A stretch of DNA of 5,408 bases from contig SMWH01000109.1 in assembly GCA_004357005.1 (NCBI GenBank), positions 1 through 5,408 on the forward strand. The letters run 5' to 3'. Under the pieces are notes generated by a model. It was not told where the DNA came from. It did not search any database and saw nothing but the letters and a program-made list of their open reading frames with translations. The translations under genes were made by a program, and so were the position numbers. The DNA comes from Gammaproteobacteria bacterium (GTDB taxonomy: Bacteria; Pseudomonadota; Gammaproteobacteria; SMWH01). Every line of letters starts with the position of its first letter. Positions within the stretch are counted from its first letter, which is position 1. Of this stretch, positions 1-5,045 are shown in pieces.

Positions 1-422
1 CAGCCGAATACATTGAGAAAATGCCGACCTTCCACCCGCCCCACATCGACCTCCCGGGACCGCCCCTCGGCCATGGCGCGTACGGCGGATTCACGCTCTT
101 GCCAGGTGACGCCAAAACTTTTGCCGAAATCGTTCCCGGTTCCGGCGGGAAGTACACCGAGACACAGATCGGGTCGCCCACTCCTGACAATCCGGTCAGC
201 CACCAGCGACCAGGTCCCGTCTCCGCCCACGGCGACGATGTTGCGATAGCCCTCGGCGAGGGCCTTGTCGGTCAGACGCGCAATGTCCTCGTGACAGGTG
301 GTTTCCGCGTAATCAAAACGCAGATGGCGATGCAGGAGTTCGAGCCAGGCATCCCGGCGTTGCCGGCCGCGGCCACGACCGGCACCCGGGTTAAAAAGAA
401 CGAAGAATCGCTGATCGGACAA
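1..422 (-). CDS. Diacylglycerol kinase-family lipid kinase, N-terminal part (runs off left edge)
   Basis: This is the first 140 residues of a DAGK-catalytic-domain lipid kinase (the YegS/BmrU, sphingosine kinase and ceramide kinase superfamily), which transfers the gamma-phosphate of ATP to a lipid hydroxyl at the inner membrane face. Visible motifs are FNPGAG at about residues 10-15, the glycine-rich nucleotide motif VGGDGT at 65-70, and PAGTGNDFG at 92-100. The segment FLNVFG near residues 135-140 is the usual entry to the second, beta-sandwich domain, which lies outside the window. The start is TTG at 422-420: it is the only start-like codon between the in-frame TAA at 434-432 and the conserved core, and it has no clear Shine-Dalgarno, so translation may be coupled to the upstream gene, which ends 9 bases earlier. 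The substrate cannot be read from these motifs. A neighbouring serine palmitoyltransferase-like gene makes a long-chain base or ceramide a candidate; in Caulobacter a kinase of this fold, CpgB, acts on ceramide. Diacylglycerol is the alternative. The family call is firm; the substrate is inference. Confidence 0.9.
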   Translation of the reverse strand, partial: MSDQRFFVLFNPGAGRGRGRQRRDAWLELLHRHLRFDYAETTCHEDIARLTDKALAEGYRNIVAVGGDGTWSLVADRIVRSGRPDLCLGVLPAGTGNDFGKSFGVTWQERESAVRAMAEGRSREVDVGRVEGRHFLNVFG

Positions 423-431
423 CGGGCCCGC

Positions 432-1097
432 TTATGACAGTGTCTCCAGCTCCTCGAACAGCTGGTGACCCTGTTTCATCCACAGTTCCCGAAACGGAAA
501 GGCAGCAATCTCCGACGCATCCAGCTTCTCGCACATGGGATGGTCGTGAATATCGAGAGTGCCGCGTTCCTCTTCGTGTTCGCAGAACTGACCGCGCATG
601 TGAATATCCACCTTGTACTGGCCGGCGTCATCCTTCATGTGGCACTGGTAGAGGTGGTCCACTTCTTCCCACTGGTGCTCGGTCACGGAGTAATCCAGGA
701 TCGGCTTGTCACCTTCCCGAACCGACACGTTGACCGTCCCATCCGATTCCGCGAAGTCCACCGCGATATCCGCCATGAAATGAGGCAGATGCCAGCGTTC
801 GATGGCATGCGCGCGTGCTTCAGGCGTGCTGGTACCCAACAAAAAGGGATAAAAAGCCGACTTCGGGAAGTCGCCGCCTGACTCGATCAGCGGCGGCACG
901 ATAATGGCCAGCACGATTTCCTGGTAGGGCCCCACCGCGCTCTCGGTAAAATCGAAAGCCGTCACCGCGAAGATCGAGGAACCGTGATGCGCCTCGAGCG
1001 GTTGCAGGTCGCGGGGCAATAGATCACGGGTCAGTTCCGTGGGCATTTCATAAAAGGCGCTGACTGCCCGGCTGAAATCATAGCGTGTCACTGACAC
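432..1097 (-). CDS. Acetoacetate decarboxylase-fold protein, catalytic Lys apparently replaced by His
   Basis: A protein of about 221 residues that I align by eye to acetoacetate decarboxylase (ADC). The segment LLPRDLQPLEA (about 26-36) matches the PEPLEI region of ADC. The motif GPYQE (56-60) matches the ADC G-Y-E motif that carries the active-site glutamate, here Glu60. The segment TPEARAHAIERWHLPHF (about 91-107) matches the helix and loop leading to the PKK motif of ADC. At the position of the Schiff-base lysine this protein has His106, so classical decarboxylation of acetoacetate is unlikely. A lysine in FPK (Lys79) lies about 27 residues earlier and does not align. The C-terminal HDHPMCEKL region also matches ADC in placement. 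No signal peptide or membrane segment is visible. Start: GTG at 1097-1095 has an AGGA seven bases upstream; GTG at 1091-1089, making a GTGA overlap with the preceding stop, is the alternative and gives 219 residues. Placed directly after the serine palmitoyltransferase-like gene, it may bind or process a lipid ketone, but the function is unknown. Confidence 0.75.
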   Translation of the reverse strand: MSVTRYDFSRAVSAFYEMPTELTRDLLPRDLQPLEAHHGSSIFAVTAFDFTESAVGPYQEIVLAIIVPPLIESGGDFPKSAFYPFLLGTSTPEARAHAIERWHLPHFMADIAVDFAESDGTVNVSVREGDKPILDYSVTEHQWEEVDHLYQCHMKDDAGQYKVDIHMRGQFCEHEEERGTLDIHDHPMCEKLDASEIAAFPFRELWMKQGHQLFEELETLS

Positions 1098-2443
1098 AGA
1101 CCGTTCCTGCGCAGGACGCGCAGTATGGCGTCCGTGCCGCGCTCCAGTTGCTCGGCCGTATGCGCGGCGCTGACGGACATCCGGAATCGGGAGCGGTGTT
1201 TGCCCACCGCCGGATACGCAATCGGATTCAGATACACGCCTTCGTTCAGCATTTCGGTACCCATGTAGAAGATCCGCCAATCGTCCCGCACCATGATCGG
1301 GATCACCTGTGACTGGGAGTTCCCCACGTCCACCCCGGCCTGGTGCAGCAGCTTGTGCGCGTAGTCCACGTTGTCCCAGAGCTTTTTCCTGAGCTCGGGC
1401 TCGGCCTGTGCGATCTCCAGGGCCTTGATCAGCCCGCCGGTGACGCCCGGTGGCAAGGCACAGGAGAACACCCGTGAACGCGCAAAGCCCTTGAGGTAAT
1501 TGATGAGCTTGAAGGACCCGACTACAAAACCACCGATGCCACCCAGGCTCTTGGAAAAGGTTCCGAAATGAATGTCGATCTCGTCTTCGAGGCCGAAATG
1601 CTCCGCAACACCGCGCCCATTCTTGCCGAAGACGAAAGTCGAATGCGCTTCGTCGATCATGGTTCGCGCGCCGTGACGTCTGCACACTTCCACGATTTCC
1701 GGAAGCGGCGGCAGATCACCATCCATCGAATAAACGCCCTCGACGATGACCAGTTTCTTCCCTTTCGCTTTCGTCAGTTTCTTTTCCAGGTCCTCCACGT
1801 TATTGTGTCTGAAGAAACGGCATTTGGCCTTGGAAAGAATGATGCCGTCCACGATGCTGGCATGGGAGAACTGGTCACAGATCACCGTATCCCCCGGGCG
1901 CATTAATCCGGAGATCGTGCCCACGTTCGCGCTGTAACCCGTGGGAAACAGCAGCGCGCAATCTTTCTGTTTGAAACGGGCCAGTTCGGTGGCGAGTTGC
2001 TCGTGCAGATCCAGCGTCCCACTCAGGATCGGCGACCCGGACGCACCAAGACCGTATTTGCGTGTGGCCTCGACGGCCGCTTCAATGACTTCTTCGCGGT
2101 AGGAAAGGCCAAGGTAATTGTAGGAGGCAAAATTAACGAGGCCCCGCAGGTCTTTGTTGTGAAGCGTCTCGTGGAGATTGACTACGGGGCCTGGCGCCGT
2201 CTGCAGGGGCAGTTCAAACTGGTAGTACCCCGCGGGATGCGCGTAGCTCCACCACTCGTCCATGGGCTCGAGCATGCAAAACGGGTCTTCACCCGCGCCC
2301 GAGAAGAAGTTACTGTAATCGAAGTCCTGGTAATGGTCGGCGGCATCGGCCGCCGACAGCTTGGGCTTGCTCTTGCCGGAAGCTTTCGGGCCCGGCGGAT
2401 CGGCAAAATCCGGCTTCTTGGTGGGCTGAGTTGACGGCTTCAC
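1088..2443 (-). CDS. Serine palmitoyltransferase-like alpha-oxoamine synthase (PLP enzyme)
   Basis: A 451-residue fold-type I PLP enzyme of the alpha-oxoamine synthase family, whose members condense an amino acid with an acyl thioester and release CO2. Visible parts are NFASYNYLGL (104-113), the GASGSPILSGTLDLHEQL segment (133-150), SHAS with His195 (the residue stacking on PLP in BioF), VEGVYSMDG (234-242), DEAH with Asp264 and His267 (PLP ring contacts), and GTFSKSLGG with Lys298 as the internal-aldimine lysine. The segments FRHNN, VEGVYSMDG and GTFSKS resemble serine palmitoyltransferase and eukaryotic LCB2 more than KBL, BioF or HemA, which carry other sequences around the lysine. The expected product is therefore a 3-keto long-chain base from serine and palmitoyl-CoA or an acyl-ACP, but a different amino acid or acyl donor cannot be excluded. 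The N-terminus is unusual: about 35 residues rich in Pro, Lys and Ala, then an acidic/aromatic stretch, before the core. The start is GTG at 2443-2441, the first possible start after an in-frame TAG at 2455-2453; no Shine-Dalgarno is evident. Head gene of the leftward string. Confidence 0.88.
   Translation of the reverse strand: MKPSTQPTKKPDFADPPGPKASGKSKPKLSAADAADHYQDFDYSNFFSGAGEDPFCMLEPMDEWWSYAHPAGYYQFELPLQTAPGPVVNLHETLHNKDLRGLVNFASYNYLGLSYREEVIEAAVEATRKYGLGASGSPILSGTLDLHEQLATELARFKQKDCALLFPTGYSANVGTISGLMRPGDTVICDQFSHASIVDGIILSKAKCRFFRHNNVEDLEKKLTKAKGKKLVIVEGVYSMDGDLPPLPEIVEVCRRHGARTMIDEAHSTFVFGKNGRGVAEHFGLEDEIDIHFGTFSKSLGGIGGFVVGSFKLINYLKGFARSRVFSCALPPGVTGGLIKALEIAQAEPELRKKLWDNVDYAHKLLHQAGVDVGNSQSQVIPIMVRDDWRIFYMGTEMLNEGVYLNPIAYPAVGKHRSRFRMSVSAAHTAEQLERGTDAILRVLRRNGLCQ
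1105..1108 (-). promoter_or_regulatory. Shine-Dalgarno AGGA for the ADC-fold gene
   Basis: AGGA on the minus strand lies inside the end of the serine palmitoyltransferase-like gene. It is seven bases from GTG at 1097 and thirteen from GTG at 1091, so it favours the longer start. This is direct sequence evidence, but the motif is short. Confidence 0.4.
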
Positions 2444-2459
2444 GACAGTTGACTATTTT
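2431..2459 (+). promoter_or_regulatory. Predicted sigma-70-type promoter for the rightward lipid genes
   Basis: TTGACG at 2431-2436 (five of six bases of the -35 consensus) and TATTTT at 2454-2459 (four of six of the -10 consensus) are separated by exactly 17 bases. Initiation would be near 2466, leaving a leader of about 54 bases before the acyltransferase ATG. The -35 element lies inside the first codons of the divergent serine palmitoyltransferase-like gene, so transcription from the two directions could interfere. A heptamer, AGTTGAC, occurs at 2429-2435 and 2447-2453, the second copy abutting the -10 element; it could be an operator. A leftward promoter is less clear: GAAAAT on the minus strand at 2460-2455 with TTGTGC 18 bases away is weak, and would give an almost leaderless transcript. 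Confidence 0.45.
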
Positions 2460-2519
2460 CCCTGTGATCAACGAATCAGCACAACATCGGCTTTCTTCGA
2501 GCCAGCCCGCCTTGCCCTG

Positions 2520-3290
2520 ATGCTCAGAGGATACCTTTTCCTGGGCGTTATTGGGCTTTTCATGCTCACTGGGGACATTATTCAGCGGACCCTTCTGCTG
2601 CTGCTGATCTGGCTGTTTCCTGGCCAACGGGACCGAATCCTGACCCGCTGGATGTACATACTGCGACGAACCGGATTTTTTATCTTCCGCAGGGTTGGTG
2701 GAGCACGATTCGAAGGCATCCCGGAGATCCCCTGCCAACCGGGCGTGCTCATATTAATGAATCATCAGTCCCTGTTGGACATTCCCGTACTTTTTCTGAG
2801 CGTTACCGACGGTTATCCCCTGTTCGTGGCCCGCGAACACTACGCTCACTGGATACCCGCGGTGTCCCACAATATCCGGCTCTACGGCCATCCCAGGGTG
2901 GACCCGGTGCGATTTTCGCCCCGGCAACTGGACGCCCTGCGTGACCTCGCCGCCGCAGCACCGCGCCCTGTCGCCATATTTCCCGAGGGAACTCGCACAA
3001 AAACGGGAGATATCGGGCGCTTCCGGACCGCTGGCTTGAAGGCTATTCTTGCAGCCCGGCAATGGGCCGTCTACCTTGTCGTGGGCGACGGTATGTGGCA
3101 AAGCGCCCATTTGGGGGACTTCGTACGTGGGGTACGCAATATCCGGGCCCGATTCACGATGACGGGCCCTTTCGAGTTCCCGGGACCGGACGCGGACGAG
3201 GAACACACGGAGGCTTTTATCAAAGCAATGCGAGCCCGCATGGTGGAACAGTTGCAACAACTGCGCGACGACACCGGGACACGGCAATGA
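2520..3290 (+). CDS. PlsC-type lysophospholipid acyltransferase (1-acylglycerol-3-phosphate O-acyltransferase family)
   Basis: A 256-residue membrane-bound acyltransferase of the PlsC/LPLAT family, which moves an acyl group from acyl-ACP or acyl-CoA to a lysophospholipid, typically making phosphatidate. An N-terminal hydrophobic region (about residues 4-34) should anchor it in the inner membrane. The catalytic NHxxxxD motif is NHQSLLD at 81-87 (His82 and Asp87). The acceptor-binding motif FPEGTRTKTG is at 154-163, followed by RFRTAG. The usual second motif is represented by FVAREHYAHWIP (about 102-113). The length is normal for the family. The start is ATG at 2520; the frame is open back to a TGA at 2427-2429 but contains no earlier ATG or GTG, and no Shine-Dalgarno is visible. 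The stop overlaps the next start as ATGA. It heads the rightward string of three genes, where its likely role is to supply phosphatidate to the two enzymes encoded downstream. A specialised acceptor, such as an ether lipid or lyso-sphingolipid, remains possible. Confidence 0.9.
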   Translation: MLRGYLFLGVIGLFMLTGDIIQRTLLLLLIWLFPGQRDRILTRWMYILRRTGFFIFRRVGGARFEGIPEIPCQPGVLILMNHQSLLDIPVLFLSVTDGYPLFVAREHYAHWIPAVSHNIRLYGHPRVDPVRFSPRQLDALRDLAAAAPRPVAIFPEGTRTKTGDIGRFRTAGLKAILAARQWAVYLVVGDGMWQSAHLGDFVRGVRNIRARFTMTGPFEFPGPDADEEHTEAFIKAMRARMVEQLQQLRDDTGTRQ

Positions 3291-4294
3291 GTGCGGAAAA
3301 TCCCGTGGTCGCGATCCCGCCGGACCTGGCCAAAGCCATCGAACAACTCGAGGGGCTGTGTCCCGACCAGCTGCTTGCCACCGTGTTTTTCGGGTCCCAT
3401 TTGCTGGGCACCAGCCCGGGTCAGCACAGCGCGGCGGATGCTTTCTTCGTGGTGGACGACTATCGTCGTTTTTACCAGGGCGCGCGAACCATCATCAATG
3501 GCTGGCCACCGATGATGGCCGCACTCAACCGCGCACTGCCGCCGAATGTTGTCTATCTACCCGGGCCTGTGTCCGGCGGCGTCAAGGCGTTCATCATCAG
3601 CGCCCGGGATTTTCGCCGGGCCATGGGCTCGCGCGCGAAGGACCACTTCTGTCGTGGACGACTCAGTCAGCAGGTCGCGGTGGTCCATGCCCGCGACCGT
3701 TCGACGGCCCGGCGCATGGATGATCTTCTGGCGCAGGCACGCCGCCAGACCCTCGAGTGGGTTCCGGTATACGCCTCCGCGCCATTCGATGTGTCTGAGT
3801 TCTGCAAAACGATGCTGCGGGTCTCCTACGGCGCGGAAGTCCGGCCGGAATCTCCGGATCGGGTGGACGAGGTGTTCGCCAGCGAACGCGACATCCTGAC
3901 GCGGCTGTATCAAGCTGTACTGGATACCGGCGCCACCGACGGGAAACTGCTTCGCGACGGCACCGGGTTCCGGCGCGCGGTTGATCCCACCTGGCGAGAC
4001 CGCATGAGGTGGCGTGTCTACTTCGCCCGTTCGAAAATACGCGCCACCCTGCGCTGGGCCAAATACGTGCTGACGTTCAGTGGCTGGCCCCGGTACATCG
4101 CGCACAAGCTGGAGCGAAGAACGGGCATCCGGATCGAACTGACTGACGCCCAGATGCGCTGGCCACTGTTGCTGGCGTGGCCCAAGGTGGCGCGTGGGCT
4201 TATCGCTTTGAAACGCCATCAGAAACAGTTCCCCGGGGCCCGGAATGAAGACAGGCACGAGGACCGACACAAGGAACAAAACGAAAAGACCTGA
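3287..4294 (+). CDS. Tam41-like phosphatidate cytidylyltransferase (CDP-diacylglycerol synthase), predicted
   Basis: A 335-residue protein that I match by eye to mitochondrial Tam41/TAMM41, a nucleotidyltransferase-fold, peripheral enzyme that converts CTP and phosphatidate to CDP-diacylglycerol. VFFGSHL (33-39) followed by AADAFFVVDD (49-58) corresponds to the Tam41 GSG...LDFVFTVDDP motif, with Asp51 as probable metal ligand. VVYLPG then VKAFIISARDFRRAM (about 88-113) corresponds to VYYN...IKYGVIS...L..DL, and GRLSQQVAVV (124-133) to AGRLxKPVKII. EFCKTMLRVSYGAEVRPE (171-188) and the following ILTRLYQAVLD fit the Tam41 helical domain. The Trp-His after the VDDP motif of Tam41 is not conserved here. 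The C-terminus is a very hydrophilic tail with a repeated DRH (DRHEDRHKEQNEK). The start is the ATG overlapping the preceding stop as ATGA; earlier start-like codons in this frame lie deep inside the acyltransferase gene. The stop overlaps the next ATG by one base (TGATG). Its place between a phosphatidate-making and a CDP-diacylglycerol-using enzyme independently supports the call. Activity on a different phospholipid is possible. Confidence 0.75.
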   Translation: MSAENPVVAIPPDLAKAIEQLEGLCPDQLLATVFFGSHLLGTSPGQHSAADAFFVVDDYRRFYQGARTIINGWPPMMAALNRALPPNVVYLPGPVSGGVKAFIISARDFRRAMGSRAKDHFCRGRLSQQVAVVHARDRSTARRMDDLLAQARRQTLEWVPVYASAPFDVSEFCKTMLRVSYGAEVRPESPDRVDEVFASERDILTRLYQAVLDTGATDGKLLRDGTGFRRAVDPTWRDRMRWRVYFARSKIRATLRWAKYVLTFSGWPRYIAHKLERRTGIRIELTDAQMRWPLLLAWPKVARGLIALKRHQKQFPGARNEDRHEDRHKEQNEKT

Positions 4295-5034
4295 TGAGAC
4301 CCGAAATCAGAATTCTGTTGGCGCTCGCCGGGTTCGGCGTATTGAGCATGATCGTCTACGCTTTCAGCGCCGAAAGTCGCGCGCCGGGCAAAAACAAATC
4401 CGGTCGCGCAGGCTCTTTTCTGCTGGGTTTCTGGTTGCGTGACTGGTTTTACTGGCTGTTCCGACCGTTTCGGGATTTCTGCGCGAGCCGCCGCATATCG
4501 CCCACTACTTTCAACGTACTCGGAGTCATCTTCGGCGCCATTGCCATGGTCCTGTTTGCCCGCGGACAACTGGCCGCCGCGGGCTACGCGATTCTTTTGA
4601 GCGGGATCGCCGACGCCCTCGACGGTGAAGTCGCCCGGGCCCAGGGACGCACTTCTCGTGCCGGCGCCTTCATCGATTCAACGCTGGATCGATGGGTGGA
4701 CTTCATGTTGTTCGCCGGCCTGGCAGTATTTTTCGACAGCGGCCTGCCCGTGCTGTTGTGCCTGGTCGGCCTTGGCGGCTCCTTGCTGGTGAGTTACACG
4801 CGTGCGCGGGGTGAAGCCCTGGGCGTATCGTGCCGTTTCGGAGTGATGCAGCGCGCGGAACGCATGATCGGTCTGGCCGCCGGGGGAATCTTCGATGCCA
4901 CCGTGGCATCATTCACCGGCGCCGAACCCGGCACGCTGATGATCGTGACATTGGCGCTGATCGCGGCGGGTTCAACCCTCACCGCCCTGTACCGGACGAT
5001 CTGGATCGCGCGCAGCCTGCATCAAAGCGACTGA
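4294..5034 (+). CDS. CDP-alcohol phosphatidyltransferase, phosphatidylinositol-phosphate synthase-like
   Basis: A 246-residue integral membrane enzyme that moves a phosphatidyl group from CDP-diacylglycerol to an alcohol or alcohol phosphate, releasing CMP. The full signature DxxDGxxAR-x8-GxxxDxxxD is present: Asp107, Asp110, Gly111, Ala114, Arg115, Gly124, Asp128 and Asp132. Hydrophobic segments fall at about 7-23, 73-89, 92-106, 134-147, 150-167, 191-205 and 213-232. ISPTTFNVLG (68-77) precedes the first core helix, as is usual. SYTRARGEALG (167-177) followed by QRAERMI (186-192) resembles the region that binds the acceptor phosphate in bacterial phosphatidylinositol-phosphate synthases and archaeal archaetidylinositol-phosphate synthases. 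This favours a phosphorylated polyol such as inositol phosphate over glycerol-3-phosphate or serine, though that is inference. The extra N-terminal helix with a basic stretch (about 29-38) is not part of the core. The start is ATG within TGATG, implying coupled translation. Last gene of its string; its stop is three bases from that of the convergent phosphatase gene. Confidence 0.9.
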   Translation: MRPEIRILLALAGFGVLSMIVYAFSAESRAPGKNKSGRAGSFLLGFWLRDWFYWLFRPFRDFCASRRISPTTFNVLGVIFGAIAMVLFARGQLAAAGYAILLSGIADALDGEVARAQGRTSRAGAFIDSTLDRWVDFMLFAGLAVFFDSGLPVLLCLVGLGGSLLVSYTRARGEALGVSCRFGVMQRAERMIGLAAGGIFDATVASFTGAEPGTLMIVTLALIAAGSTLTALYRTIWIARSLHQSD

Positions 5035-5045
5035 AAATCAGTCGC
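5027..5045. terminator. Perfect hairpin shared by two convergent gene ends
   Basis: GCGACTGA, a three-base AAA loop, then TCAGTCGC form a perfect 8-bp stem. The TGA of the phosphatidyltransferase gene lies in one arm and the TGA of the phosphatase gene in the other. On the plus strand no T-run follows, and on the minus strand only TTT follows, so it is not a textbook intrinsic terminator. It could still cause pausing or protect 3' ends in both directions. Part of the symmetry arises because both genes end in a GAC TGA pair. Confidence 0.35.

Noticed and set aside
21..437. 138-codon plus-strand open frame at the left edge
   Set aside because: The minus strand carries the VGGDGT and PAGTGNDFG kinase motifs over the same bases.
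1098..1685. Minus-strand open frame extending the ADC-fold gene far upstream
   Set aside because: It lies wholly inside the serine palmitoyltransferase-like gene in another frame and gives an Arg-rich, low-quality protein; the ADC homology begins only after about 1090.
1997..2434. 145-codon plus-strand open frame antisense to the PLP enzyme
   Set aside because: The opposite strand codes for conserved alpha-oxoamine synthase sequence throughout; this frame shows no motif or ribosome site.
1088..2443. Assignment as 2-amino-3-ketobutyrate CoA ligase, BioF or HemA
   Set aside because: The sequence around the PLP lysine (GTFSKSLGG), the VEGVYSMDG segment and the N-terminal extension fit serine palmitoyltransferase better, and no threonine, biotin or haem genes are nearby.
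3557..4279. 240-codon open frame antisense to the Tam41-like gene
   Set aside because: It has no recognisable motif and mirrors a gene with clear family landmarks and coupled junctions, so it is a GC-rich shadow.
4234..4291. Tandem repeat at the end of the Tam41-like gene
   Set aside because: The DRHEDRH sequence is only two short imperfect copies; it is a charged tail, not a meaningful repeat array.
5027..5045. Canonical rho-independent terminator
   Set aside because: The stem is perfect but no adequate T-run follows on either strand, so only a tentative terminator is listed.
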